Part shown: one piece after another, positions 1 through 11,035 of the stretch
How the letters are laid out: every line of letters begins with the position of its first letter
Position numbering within the stretch: the stretch's first letter is position 1
Origin: Capsicum annuum
Taxonomy: Eukaryota; Streptophyta; Magnoliopsida; Solanales; Solanaceae
Assembly: GCF_002878395.1 (NCBI RefSeq)
Contig: NC_061115.1
Span: 95,522,330 to 95,586,329, forward strand
Reading direction: 5' to 3'
Length of the DNA: 64,000 bases
The notes under the pieces: generated by a model
Database searches by the model: none
The model's input: the letters and a program-made list of their open reading frames with translations, nothing else
What the model was told of the DNA's origin: nothing
Made by a program: the position numbers and the translations under genes

Positions 1-99
1 GAGTTTTGTTAGTCTATTCATGTTCTTACTTAGTTAGTGGCATCAGAATCTTATCTTTCTGGCCATCTTGGTTTTGTTGCTCATTTATATGTAGTTACT

Positions 100-975
100 C
101 GGGTTGGCTAGTTTATGAGTTTGAATTCGCCAAACTTTATCGGTTTTAGTGTTGAGGAAGATCTTCATGGGTTTATTGATAAGATGGATAACATTTTTAG
201 GGTGATACACATTAGTGATATAGAGGGTATATAGTTTTTGCATATTAATTAAAATATGTAGCTTATTAGTGGTATGAGGAGTGGGAACCACCGAGGGGTG
301 ATGATGCTAAAAAGGCACTATGGGATAACTTTTCAAGTGCTTTTCTTGATCACTTCCTTTCTCACGAGTTGAGAGAAGCTAAAGATGAGAAGTTTGTTAA
401 TCTGAAGCATGGTAAGATGTGTGTCAAAGAGTATGCTCTAAAATTTTAGCAACTATCCCGTGATGCTCCAGAGTTAGTGGATAATAAATGGTCCCAAATG
501 AGAAAGTTTTATTCTAGTTTGTCCTGTGATTATGTGCTGGAATGTAAGGCTGCTATGTTGAACACTCATATGGACATCTCTAGGCTAGTGATTTATATGC
601 AATAAGTTAAGAATAAGAAAAGAAATAGGTAGAGATAGGAGAGAGGTAGAATAAGAAGTTTAGAAATAAAAGCAAGGTGCAGGCCTGTAGAACAATAAGA
701 GATATGGTAAATATTGTACTATGAAGAAGAATTAGGGAAATTCATATTCGCCTGCTAATGCTCCTTATCGTAAGCCTTCAGGGGATTGTCCTTATCAAGC
801 TAGCAGTGGTCGTAAGGCATAGGGTACGTAGTCTTAGGTTGGTAGAGCTCGGTCAGCCCAACCCTATCCTTCTTTTTGTGGGCAACTTCACCATTAATAT
901 TGGGTGTGGAGAGGAATCGGTGCTATAATTTTTGTCAGCATAGTTATATGCAGTGAGATTATCCTTCAGCTAGGA
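100..975 (+). pseudogene. gag: Element A gag remnant with CCHC knuckle
   Basis: Structural capsid/nucleocapsid polyprotein of the retroelement, broken by stops. A readable block at about 355-600 contains SAFLDHFLSHELREAKDEKF, KMCVKEYALKF and LECKAAMLNTHMDISRL, characteristic of plant chromovirus Gag (retrotransposon gag family). A decayed zinc knuckle is visible at about 931-970 as CYNFCQHSYMQ followed by a stop and DYP, where a CX2CX4HX4C pattern is expected; the second cysteine is shifted, the knuckle histidine is replaced and the final cysteine is lost. Between 600 and 930 the frame is basic and glutamine- or asparagine-rich, as in normal gag linkers. The start codon lies upstream of the window or has been lost. 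Confidence 0.8.
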
Positions 976-984
976 TAGTCACTG

Positions 985-2110
985 AGGCTAATAAAGATCT
1001 GATTGCCAATGCTTTATCTCCTTTCCTTTTGGGCTCTAATTTTGGTAGCCGTACTAGTCGAAATTATCTCTATGCACTTTCTATTCACCAGGAATCTAAG
1101 GCATCTCTCAATGTTGTTAATGGTACATTACATCTCTTTTCTTAAGATGTTTATTGTTTATTTAATTCGGTTTCTACCCTTTTTTATGTGACCCCCTTTG
1201 TGCTTGTACATTTGGTTTTGGTCCTGAAAATATTTTTAACCCCTTTTCTATTTCTACTCTGATAGGTGGATCTATAGTTGTTAGAAAAATCTATAGGTGT
1301 TGTGTGGTTTCTATCTTTCGTAGAAAGAAATTGTTGGATTTGATAGAGTTAAATATGGTGGATTTTGACGTGATCTTGGGAATGGATTGGCTCCACTCAT
1401 GCTATACTTCTCTAGATATTAGAACTTAGAAGGTTATTTTCCATTTCTCTAATGAACCAATATTAGAATGGGAGGAGAGTTCCTTAGTACCCAAAGAGAG
1501 GTTTATCTTGTATCTTAGATCTTAGAAATTGATTTTAAAAGGGTGTCTGTATAGTTAAGATCAAGGTAGGGATTCGAATTCTGAGGGTCCCTCTTTGTAA
1601 TCTATCTATGTTGTTAATGAATTTCTTGAAGTAGTTGTTGATAATCTTTCTATAATTTCTCCTGAAAGGGAAATAGATTTTTGGGATTGATCTTCAACCG
1701 AATACCCATCTTATTTCCATTCCTCCATGTAGGATGGATCCAGATGAACTAAATATTTTGAAGGAGAACTTGTAAAGTCTTCTTGATAAAGGGTTAATGC
1801 ACCCTAGAATCTCTCCATAGGGTGCTCCTTTATTTTTAGTGCAAAATGAAGATAGGTCTCTTCGGATGTGTATAGATTAGCAATCTATTGATTAAGGTTA
1901 ATATGAAAAATAAGTATTCTCTTCCTAGGATTGATGATCTTTTTTATAAGCCTCAGGATGCTAGGTGTTTCTCTATAATTGATCTTTATTCAGGCTATCA
2001 TCAGTTGAAAATTTGAGAGGTTCATATTTCATATACTGCTTTCGTACCCAGTATTGACACTATGAGTTTTTGGTTTTGTTATTGGGTTGACTAATGCCTC
2101 GATGGCTCAA
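985..2110 (+). pseudogene. pol: Element A protease and partial reverse transcriptase
   Basis: Remnant of the pol polyprotein. The protease region at about 1000-1460 reads YLYALSIHQESKASLNVVNG and later VDFDVILGMDWLHSCY, the flap-side block that is nearly invariant in this family. The catalytic LDPG-type motif has become FNSVS, so the aspartate is gone. The linker to RT is recognisable at about 1460-1690 (LEWEESSLVPKERFILYL). The RT part at about 1740-2105 includes [17 protein letters not shown] and GYHQL blocks in shifting frames and ends at GLTNAS, just after the FGLTNA motif. The rest of the RT palm, the DD motif and most of RNase H are absent because of the deletion at about 2105-2130. Confidence 0.8.
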
Positions 2111-3775
2111 ATTTCCTAAGGATTATAACATGTGTCATCAGTACCATCAAGGTAAAGTTAGTGTTGTTGCTGATGCACTTAGCAGGTTGTCTATAGGAGC
2201 TTATCTCTTGTTGATGAGGATAAAAGAGGATTAGTGAAGAACATTCATAGGTTGGATAACTTGGAAGTTCATCTTTTAGACTCTGAGAATAGGGAAGTAA
2301 TTGTTCAAGAAGTGGTTAAATCATGTCTTGGTTTTGAGGTGAAGGAGAAGTATGCATTGCATTGGATCCTTATGCAGATTGATGATGATGTGGGTCAGCA
2401 AAAGGTTATGGCTTTTGATATTGAGTGAGATGGACTTTTTAGGTATCAAGGTAGGTTGTGTGTTCCTGATGTTGATGGACCACAGGAAATAATAATGATT
2501 GAGGCTCATAGGTCCAAATATATAGTTCATCTGGGATCTACTAAGATGTTCCATGACTTCAAGAAAATCTATTGGTGGAATAATATGAAGAGAGATATGG
2601 CAAATTTTGTTGCTAAGTGTATGGTTTGTTAGTAATTCAAGGTTGAACACTTGAGTCCTGGTGGCATGTCTCAAGGGATAGATTTGCCCATATAAAAGTG
2701 GGTGATTATCTATGTGGATTTCATTATGGGTCTTCTACAGTTTCGCAATCAATATGATTCTATTTGGGTCATTATGGATAAATGACTAAGTCTTCCCATT
2801 TTTCGTCTGTGAGGACTAACTACTTAGGAGAGGATTATGCTAAGTTATTCATTTAGGGTATTGTGAAGTTGTACACCAAATTCCCATATTTCTAACCAAG
2901 GTATGTAGTTTTTATCTCAGTTCTAGCATTCATTTTAGAGAGGTATGGGTACATAGGTGAACCTTAGCACTGCTTTCCATCCTCAAATAGATGGGCAAGC
3001 CTAACGTACTGTTTAGAATTTGGATTATAGGCTAAGGGCTCATATGATTGATTTTAAAGGGAGTTGGGTTGATTATTTGCCTTTTATTGAGCTTGCGTAT
3101 AACCATAGTTACCATTCAAGCATTCAAATATCTCTTTTTGAGGCTCATTATGGTAGGAGGTGCAGGTCTCCTATTGGATGGTTTTATATTGGTGAGACTA
3201 GATTTTTTAGTCCTAACATGGTTCATCGAGCCATGGAAAATGAGCAAGTGATTAGAGAAAGACTTAAGACTGCTCAAAGTCTCCATATGTCCTATGCGGA
3301 TATAATGAAAAGAGAATTAGAGTTTGAAGGAAGTGATTGGATGTTCTTGAAGGTGTCTCCTATGAAAAGAGTCATGTGGTTTGGGAAGAAGGGATGCTCA
3401 GCCCCTATTACGTTGGTTTGTGTCAAATTGTAAGGATAATTTGAAATATTGCTTAAGAGTTAGATTTTCCTATAGGTTTTACTTCGATTCATCCTGTTTT
3501 TCATATGTCCATGATGAAAAAGCGTGTGGGTGATCCGTTCTTGATAATGACTATTAAGGATGTTGGTGTTACATATTACTTGTCTTATGAGGAAGTCCCG
3601 ATATAACTATTTGATAGGCAAGTTCATAGGATATGTACAAAGGATGTAGCCTTGGTAAAGCTTCGTTGGAGAAATCAAAAGGTAAAACAGGCTAGGTGGG
3701 AAACTGAGGAAAATATGAAGGCCAAGTATCCTTTCTTGTTCCCCGTGTCCGATGAGAGTTCTTAAGGTATGAATT
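2106..3775 (+). pseudogene. pol: Element A RNase H tail, integrase and chromodomain-like C-terminus
   Basis: Continues pol after the deletion. The final RNase H/connection block is at about 2113-2210 (KDYNMCHQYHQGKVSVVADA, then LSRLS). The integrase N-terminal zinc domain covers about 2234-2640 and ends in AKCMVC. The catalytic core begins near 2700 with YVDFIMGLLQF (first Asp kept). The second Asp block at about 2885-2925 is altered to SNQG, and the glutamate of the DGQAERT block near 2990-3010 is a stop codon. The best-preserved open stretch, 3020-3433, carries GSWVDYLPFIELAYNHSYHS and RRCRSPIGWF, the end of the core. The tail at 3440-3765 matches the EEVPVEILDRQ-type chromovirus C-terminal region in broken frames. 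Inactive. Confidence 0.82.
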
Positions 3776-3880
3776 TTGTTTCCCTCATGTTACTTTCTGA
3801 GTTTGTCATTTGATTCTGATGTACCTAGCTATTCTCGTGCTAAAGGTTTCCTAACTCGTCATTCGGGGATGAATGATCAT

Positions 3881-3891
3881 AAAAGGGATAA
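3881..3891 (+). other. Polypurine tract of element A
   Basis: Purine-rich AAAAGGGATAA lies directly before the TGTGAGACCCC start of the 3' LTR. This is the expected position of the plus-strand primer, although the tract is shorter and less G-rich than those of elements B, D and E. Confidence 0.55.
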
Positions 3892-5760
3892 TGTGAGACC
3901 CCATAAAACTTTGATGATTTTATTTTTTACTCTCCCATGTGCGTAATGCAAATTTTCGTCTTGAATTATTTTTATGGATTTTAAAAGTATGTTTTGAAGA
4001 AGTTTTAGATTTTTCAGAAGGGGTTCAGAGTCATTTTTGGACCCTAAGGTAGTAAACCTCTGTGATAAGGCCGTGTCATATAGGTTAACTTTCACGATAT
4101 TAGTACGACATAGAGGCTAACCTCTACTATATTGGTGTGCCTTCTCAGTGTTTTAATTTCATCAACTTTTTGATTTTTCACTTAGGGTGAGGGCATTTGG
4201 TCTTTTTAACCTCAATTCCCTTCAGTTTTCAAAGATCAAATCATTCCCTTTCTCTCTTGAGCTCAAAACCTAACAACAATCAAAGGTTTTATAGGGAATT
4301 CATCATTTGGGCACCAAACTTTGAATTGACTTCAATTTCTTGTGTGTTTCAGACATGTTTCTCTTCCAAAAACTCAAATTTTAAATTATGGAATTAATTG
4401 AATGGATTTTCAAGTGATTTAAATTATGAGTTTTTAAATTGGGTTGTGGGATTTTGTTGCAACTGATTAAATTTCCTATCCCATGTTTTAAATTTATTAT
4501 TCATTCTTTATATTTGTGTTTTTGGGATTGAATTGGTGCATTATTTAAATTATTGCAATCGATGACATAGAGTTTCCCTAAATTGGATGAATTTTTTCTT
4601 AGAATTGACATTAACTTCAACCCACTTTATTATTTTGGTTTTAAATATGTATAATTACAAGGTTTAACTTATTTTGAACTCATCGCATTGCATTAAGAAT
4701 AAATGGATATGAATTTGGTATTTAATGGCCTTGATTTTGGATTCTTAGTGGAACATGGCAGTTCAATTTGGTTGTGTGAATTGGTTTGGGATAATTAATT
4801 TAGATTGAAAGAATATTTGTATGCGATACCAAGTGGTAAATACCTTAATGAATCACTCCTGGGTTAATGGATTAGTTTATGTGCAAATTGTTTTAATTTG
4901 GGCTTAAGGAAATTGTGTAGCTCACCATGAAGATGTAAGTCTTAGGTACTTACAATGGAAACCACTTTTCCCAGCGTTGGAGGGTCTATATGACTGTGTG
5001 CTAAGTGCACACTTGATATATATGTATATTGGGACATCTACTGCATTGTTGGATTTAATTTTTCCTTGGATTTTCCTTGATTAATATAGGAAACACGCAC
5101 TTGGGCTCTTTCAGCAGGGGGAGCTGAACCTATATAACCCAAGCTTGCGTAAGGATGGATTGAGCAGTTCAAGTTAATGGTTTAAACTCTCATGTTCATG
5201 ACCCTTTTCACCATCTTGTCATTCTATATATGTATATATAAATGTGTGTATGTGGTTTTGACAGCTTTTGGACATGGCATTATTTTATCTCTTTCCTTAA
5301 GTTACATGCCAGTACTTATAACATTGACCGTCCTAGGATTCTACATCATTTCATGATGTCGAATGTAAAGACTTTTCTGTTACTCCTGTGTAGTGTTAGG
5401 TGTTTGAGCATGTCTGTTAAGTTGATCTGAAGTGGTGAGCCTCCATCCTTTGAAAGGCCTTATCATTTCATTATTCTTTCTTTTATGAATTAGTACTGTG
5501 GATTCAACTTTTTCATAGACTGGGGTATGTCCTAGCTTAGATGTATTCTGGTTTTAGAGGCTATTGTGGACAAGTGTGGGTTGGTCATTTTTTTTGACTC
5601 TTAGTCTTTATTTGATTATCTATTCATTTATTATCATGTTTGGTTGTTTTCCAGTTTATTATTTTATTGTCCTCTTGAGGTTAGGCTAAGGGGGGTGGTC
5701 TCTGGTCTATGATAGGATTAAGATACTCATCATAACTAGGCTTAGTTTTGTGTCGTGACA
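3892..5760 (+). repeat. 3' LTR of element A
   Basis: About 1.87 kb, starting TGTGAGACC next to a purine tract and ending GTGTCGTGACA. It follows the integrase tail by about 120 bp. The R/U5-like part contains plant-LTR wording such as the AGCAGGGGGAGCTGAACC stretch near 5115. A block of short dyads lies at about 4040-4130, for example TAGAGG-ctaa-CCTCTA at about 4112-4127. The other LTR is outside the window, so both ends are inferred from TG/CA ends and context only. Short ORFs inside it are chance. Confidence 0.75.
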
Positions 5761-5779
5761 TCTTGAGATGTGATTATTG

Positions 5780-6135
5780 ATGGTAGATCATACAACTAAG
5801 AAACTAGTGGTTATATTATTTGATGCTTTGGTCAAGGTGGGCAACTTTATCTTTCCTGCCAACTTTGTTATCTTTGTTTGTGAGGTTGAATGTTAGATAC
5901 CCATAATCTTGGTAAGACCATTTTTCTCCACCGAAAGAGCATTGTTGGATATGAAAAGGGACAAGTTAATGTTTTGGCTGAATAATGAGGATGTCATATT
6001 CAACATTCGCAAAACTGTGAAGCAGCCAACAAATATGAGAAAGTTTAAAATAATGAAAAAATTTAATGACTCTTGAATCGAACCTAAGGGTTATCTTGAT
6101 GAAGTCTGATTAATCAAGACTCCCAAGTCATTAAA
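5780..6135 (+). pseudogene. pol: Athila-type aspartic protease domain fragment
   Basis: One frame reads DHTTKKLVVILFDALVKVGN, then FIFPANFVIFVCEVEC, IPIILVRPFFSTERALLDMK and LNNEDVIFNIRKTVKQPTNM. This is the region downstream of the catalytic Asp in the retropepsin-like protease of plant Athila/Tat-type elements, where PIILGRPFL is the standard motif (here PIILVRPFF). One in-frame stop occurs after CEVEC. The sequence breaks off near 6130 at a degenerate AGGAGCTTCTTGGGCGATAACC, which corresponds to the end-of-pol block seen intact at 48565-48592. RT, RNase H and integrase have therefore been removed between the two. Confidence 0.75.
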
Positions 6136-7735
6136 TTAGGAGCTTCTTGGGCGATAACCAAAATTGTCATGTTATTTCAACATTAGTTTTGATTTTTCTT
6201 AGTGTGGTTGACATTATATCCCCATACTTAAGGTTCTATAGGTTTGTTCTTAACTTCCTTGATTTACTTTGGCCTAATATAGTGGGGGCAATACATGCTT
6301 ATTTGATAAGGGTGGGGCTACTTGTGGGTCTAAATGTCCCTTGGGTTTTTGTTGTCGTGTCTCTTTTCCCAAAAGAGTGTAGCATAATAAAGCCGGCAAG
6401 TCAAGGATATCATATTGTTCATTATATATTTTATATCTCTTTTGTTTGTTTAGGAGAAAAACAAGGAACCTCTGTGCAATCAAATTTATGTGAAAACGTG
6501 ATACCCCTAAAATTTTTCTTACCATTTGTTGTGAAGATATAAAAATCGTGACTATTGTTGATTCTATTTATGGAATTAATATTAGGGGTAGAATAACCAT
6601 AGCATAGCATTGCGTGAATCGAGTATGTAGTAGCTAATAACGTAACCTTGTGTGATGTGTGTGTCAGTTCTTTACTAAGTTTTCTTTGTATGTGTAATCA
6701 AGAACTTGCCCGTTTAGTCTTGCCTAGGTTGTAGGATAGTTGGTTGGGACAGGATCATAGACCACATTTGAATAAGTCCACTCTTAGCCTAAAAGACCAA
6801 CCAATTGAAAATAAGTATCCCTTGATCCCGAATTTGAGCCTAAAGTGTCCTATCTTTTTGTTTAACCTTTTTTCCTTTCCATTTTAATTATAATGAAACT
6901 TTTTTGGCCCTGGTCCCTACTTGGACATTATATACCTAAACTCAGGCAAATCACTTAATTTGAAGGTGGATATCATAAGGGTGCATAGTTGAAGATGGGT
7001 ATGAAGAAGAAGTTGAGAAAAAGAAAGAAGATAGGTTTGGGTGTGGTAGAAAAATTTGAAAAAAAGTAAAAAAGAAAAGAAACAAAAAAAAAGTAATAAA
7101 TATAAAGAATAAAGTAAACCGCACCCAATCTTAAAATAAATAAAGGAGAAAAAAGGAGAACAAAGGAAGCATCATTAAATAGTAAAGCCCAAAAAAATTT
7201 AAGTGTAACGTCAAGGTGGGTGAGTTACTATTTACCATATGTACCATAATTGACCCCAAACCTACATTACAAGCTGAGAAAATTTCTATAGTGATCCCAT
7301 TACAACTGTCCAAAAAACTAAGGCATATAAAATAAGAGCAAGTCTATGGTATTTCATACACATTGTTTGAACTTCTTTTTGAGAACAAGTGCTATGATGT
7401 AGTCCTTGTATTGATATACATTATGATATTATGAGTGTATGGGACTTCTCTGTCATTAGGGTACATGAGTTTCATTGTTAGGTACTTAGTTGTTAGGGTA
7501 ATGTCATTTGCATATATTCTTCGTTGTTTGCTGCTAATCTTATGCCATCACTTGATTTCTTTCGTGTCATGATATTTTGCGACATATATCTACACAGTGG
7601 TTCTGAAAGTTGTGCATAGGAAGGGGTTGAGAGTTGGAAGTAAATTGGATAAATTGACTGTTGGAGGTGCTGTAGGTTTGTTTAAGTCAATAATCATTAT
7701 TGCTTATTGTGTTTTAGTTTCCTAATAAAATTAAA
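6136..7735. repeat. Element K 3' non-coding region
   Basis: About 1.6 kb without supportable coding sequence, between the decayed end of pol and the LTR. It contains a block matching element I in reverse (6690-6850 versus 55745-55840), a polypurine-like A/G-rich stretch at 7010-7110, and blocks comparable to the 3' non-coding DNA of G and H. Open frames here (for example 6147-6542 on plus and 6274-6525 on minus) overlap each other, are low-complexity hydrophobic and resemble no protein I know. Confidence 0.6.
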
Positions 7736-9045
7736 ATGTTCTATGTTGAGGCTGTTGATGTGCCCTGGTTTATGGCACTTTCGATGCTTAAAATAAGGAA
7801 ATTATATAAGAACCTCGGTATTCTTTTTAGATATGATGAAGTTTGTGTTGATTGTTCAAGAAATTAGGATTTCAAGGAAAACTAAGAAAGAAGAATAAAA
7901 GTGATGACCCACGACCCATGGGTGGGACCCACGTGGTATGAGTAGGGGCTTGGACTGAGTTCTAAAGATGAAAAATGTGTCTGACCCATGAAGGCAGTCC
8001 ATATTCATGAATCCAACCCAAGACACATGATTTAGAGTCGTAAACCAGGGTCTGAAAGTTGATCGCAAGTCTGAGTTCCAAGAATGAAAGTCACAACTTA
8101 TGGGTCTAATCCTCGACTCAACCCATGAGTCATAGGCGTTGCCGAAATACTTTTCCTACATAGTCTAGGATAGGGACTGTGTTATACCTATAGATACACT
8201 AATAGAGTTTTATGATGTTTTTAAGAACTAGGTTATGTACTTTATATACTTTTAATATTTTTTTTTGTGTTTTGAGATACATTATTAATCATGAGATTAT
8301 TGTTATTGGTTTTTAAGGTTTCTAACTAATTTGATATTTTGGGTTTTCATCTTATTCGTTGTAAGTTCAACATTATGCTTTAATCTATGAAATCTTCCTT
8401 TTTCCGCACAAACATGAGTAGCTAAACCCCACAACTAGGTTTGTGGCAACCGTGATGAATTAACGAAGAAAGTTACGTGCAAAGTAATTCTAGATCGGTG
8501 TTCTTGCATGTATTGGTACTTCTTTTGGTTTGATATTGTTCTAGATGGTTGCACACGTTAGGTAATCAACTATATTATATACTTGCTATAGAGTTAGAGA
8601 TTGGGAAAAGAGATAACAATTATATTTTAAAGCTTCAATCTTTATCTAATTAACTTGATCCATAATTGGGATAGCTAATCTGAGATCACAAAATAAGGGT
8701 TAGTAATGTGATGTTCTGAGTCCAAGAGGAGCGGAGATAAATTCACCCAAACCAAGGTCAATAAGTGGTTGTTATATATAATTTGTTAGATTTTCCATGC
8801 AAGGTATTGGAATAGTTTGCCAAGCATAACTAGTCTGTGGAGTTATGAAGTCATGGGAACAGAATCCTAGTGATCTTATTGTTGCAAAATCACCCTTTCA
8901 TTTATGCAATTTATAATTACATCATTAATCTCTTGATATATTTTGGCCTATTCCTTATCGGATCGACCTTAAACTTGTTGTTTCTATACTTGATTTAGCG
9001 AACGCTTTATACATTATCATAGGTCTAACTTAGAAGTCTTCAAGC
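7736..9045 (+). repeat. LTR of element K (left edge not resolved)
   Basis: Recognised by homology with the element I LTR on the opposite strand. Shared blocks include the GAGTAGCTAAACCCC region (8413 here), the GGTTGCACACGTTAG stretch near 8546 and the GATTGGGAAAAGAGAT stretch near 8602. The U3-like part carries inverted repeats such as ACCCA-cgaccca-TGGGT at 7909-7926 and GACTCA-accca-TGAGTC near 8115-8131. A TATA-like TTATACCTATAGATAC follows at about 8172-8190. The right end, near 9030-9060, shows the TCGACC wording that precedes the LTR terminus in this clade. No clean TG or CA edge could be fixed. Confidence 0.6.
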
Positions 9046-9059
9046 TTCCTATAGATTAT

Positions 9060-9678
9060 GAAAAGTTGACATTTGGTGACTGGTCTCATAGGAACTAACG
9101 TATTTTTCTCATTTGGAATCACAATGATTCAACCCTTCTTTGGTATACACTGGACTGGTCTTATTCATTTGTTGTTGGCAATCGACTAAACCATTCCTTC
9201 CTCAAAACACTTGATGATTTCTTTCTTAACAACCTCTTGCATGGGTGAATTCAATCTACATTGATTCTCAATGTTAGGTGTACTCTCTGGCATAAGTTAG
9301 ATTTTGTGAGTACAATTCCTAGGTGGAATTCCAATAATTTCTGGAATGGTCAAACCAATGGCCTTTTTAAATTTCTACAATACATAAACCAATGCCTCAA
9401 TCTTTCACTGTAATAATTCAACTATGGTGATAAATGGCAAGGTGTTATTGTCCCCCAAGAATTCAAACCACAAATGGGAATGAAGGGTCTTTAGCTAAAA
9501 AATAGAGGCTCTACAATAAGTGGTTTATCCGATGAGGTTACTCTAGTCTTTAGATCAATATCCAACTTCTTGGATGAATAAGTGCATGAACCCCTACCAA
9601 CAAGTGGTTTTACCATCTCCTATTACCAGTCAATACCAGCACTATTAAAATTCACGATCATAGTTGCAAGTACGTCAA
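9060..9678 (-). pseudogene. pol: Element M: Athila-type protease-RT linker and RT N-terminus fragment
   Basis: Read on the minus strand, one frame gives LWFEFLGDNNTLPFITIVEL, FKKAIGLTIPEIIGIPPRNC, SPMQEVVKKEIIKCFEEGMV, RPVQCIPKKG and NEKNTLVPMRPVT. These match, in order, the linker before RT and the first RT blocks of plant Athila-type gypsy elements (usual wording VVKKEIIK, SPVQCVPKKGG and NEKNELVPMRPVTG). There are several in-frame stops. The RT is cut off after PVT at about 9070, where it meets the LTR of element K, and the upstream side is cut by LTR L at 9679. No other part of this element is visible next to it. Confidence 0.8.
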
Positions 9679-11035
9679 CTGTAATACCCCGAGAATCCCA
9701 ACCGATAGTAGAACCATTGTTCAAGCTCATGATAAATAAATTATAGTGATTCGGTAGCTTTATGATCAAGTTAGATGTATATTAAGTCCTTAAATATGTC
9801 CTAGCTATTAGACGAATCAAAACATCCCTTACCAACTGAATTCTTGAGAAAGTCATTGCCATAGTCAACTTCAAATGATCATATCACCCATTATATACAA
9901 AAATTTTGATGTCATGAACCACAAACAAATATGTAATTTAATTAGATTTTCAAGATACTAATTTTGCTAAAATCCGGCATCGGAGTAAACAATTATGGGC
10001 ATTTTACTGAGAGTTGTTCGAGCTGTCCAGGAGCGACGGGCAAGCTGACAGACCGTCAAGTCAGCAACGGACCGTCGCTTTAGCCATCATAAATGAAGAA
10101 GTAAGGCCGTTTTATGGTCCAAACATGACCCTTGGAGTGATGATTATTCAACAGAGTGACGGTCCATCACTCAGACCGTTAGTTTTGTTCGAAACAATGC
10201 TGAAACGCGGTTTTAAAGGGAGTTTTGAGTTTTTTTCCACCCTATTTAACACCCAATCATGTGAAATAAAAGCATATAACTCCTCATTCATCAATAACAT
10301 CAAAATTAGGATTTATTTCAAGATCAAAACCTAAGAACAAGATTCAAACCCTTCTCCAAGAAAACTCATGAATCAAAGCGTCACCATTCAAGAAATATCA
10401 AGAAAAGTTAACCTCCTTCAAGATTCAATCTTTTGAGGTATGCATAGTGTTCACTCATGGACTCCTTTCGTCTATGAATCCTAAGAATCTCTTTTCTAAG
10501 TTCAAGTTTATGGATTTCTTTATGAATTTCATGTTGGGTTTGTTTTGTTTATTTTGAGAATGATCAATTGAATTCAAGTCCATTATGGGTGATCAATGTT
10601 ATGTGGAATTGATTTTTATAGATGTATATTCATGTGAACCTATGATTAAACCATAGGATGATGAAATTAGAGTTGAATTATGATATTTAATTGTTGTATA
10701 ATGATGTTTATATGTACCATGCCTACCATGTGTTTGATTAAATGCCTATATGAAGGAAAAGTGCCCAACTAGTATGATATCATGAAATCCTCAATTATGT
10801 ACAAGTTTGTGCATATCATACATTTGAGGAAGTGCTTTGATAAATGAATTATGGATTATGATGTTAGTCATGTGTTCTAGTAAGTCTTGCTATATCAGTT
10901 TATTTCCATCAAGTCCTGGGGTGCTTGTACCCGAAATATTAGCTGTGTGCCTACAACTATGTCATGTTTTCATGATACTCTCAGTCAAGCCATGATCCAT
11001 AGAACTCAGTCAGTTATGTGATTCATGAGAATACA
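9679..11035 (+). repeat. LTR fragment L, chromovirus type, plus strand
   Basis: Starts TGTAATACCCCGAGAATCCC, a typical TGTRAYRCCCC chromovirus LTR start, and runs plus-sense through U3 into the R/U5 part. It has a dyad block at 10025-10180: GCGACGG at 10032 pairs with CCGTCGC at 10072, and GAGTGA-cggtcca-TCACTC lies at 10154-10172. A TATA-like CCTATTTAAC is near 10239. Around 10910-11010 it is the reverse complement of element C LTR sequence at 11980-12090. It is cut at about 11035 by the inverted LTR of element C. The ORF at 10014-10334 lies across the dyad block and is not credible as a gene. Confidence 0.65.

Larger units (their letters stand above)
1..5760 (+). mobile_element. Element A: Ty3/gypsy chromovirus (Tekay/Del type), 5' truncated by window edge
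   Basis: Long terminal repeat retrotransposon on the plus strand, entered part-way through gag. Domain order read by translation is gag, CCHC knuckle, protease, reverse transcriptase, a remnant of RNase H, integrase and integrase C-terminal/chromodomain-like tail, then a purine-rich tract and the 3' LTR (3892-5760). This order, with integrase after RNase H, is that of Ty3/gypsy. The gag wording (ELREAKDEKFVNLKHGKM) and the tail that follows integrase are typical of plant Tekay/Del chromoviruses. All reading frames carry many stops and frameshifts and there is a large internal deletion, so the copy is dead. The 5' LTR lies outside the window, so its target-site duplication cannot be tested. 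Confidence 0.88.
5761..9045 (+). mobile_element. Element K: Athila-type (OTA) gypsy 3' part, plus strand
   Basis: Begins abruptly at the end of the element A LTR, inside a protease domain, and continues into a short tail, the conserved GGGAGGCAACCC-type block in decayed form, a long non-coding 3' region and then LTR sequence. The non-coding part at 6640-7320 matches 55330-55830 of element I read on the other strand. The LTR part at 8400-8800 matches 53700-54120 of element I on the other strand. Reverse transcriptase, RNase H and integrase are missing. A likely history is that element A inserted into the protease region, leaving this right half, and that pol was deleted separately. Confidence 0.72.

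Noticed and set aside
6147..6542. 131-codon hydrophobic ORF
   Set aside because: In Athila 3' non-coding DNA with an overlapping ORF on the other strand; no recognisable domain or start context.
9060..9080. Primer-binding site (TTTGGTGAC) of a Tat/Ogre-type element
   Set aside because: On the minus strand the same bases encode the PVT of the RT fragment M; the resemblance is coincidental or at best ambiguous.
10014..10334. 106-codon ORF on plus
   Set aside because: Lies across the dyad block and TATA region of LTR L; no domain, composition explained by the palindromic patch.
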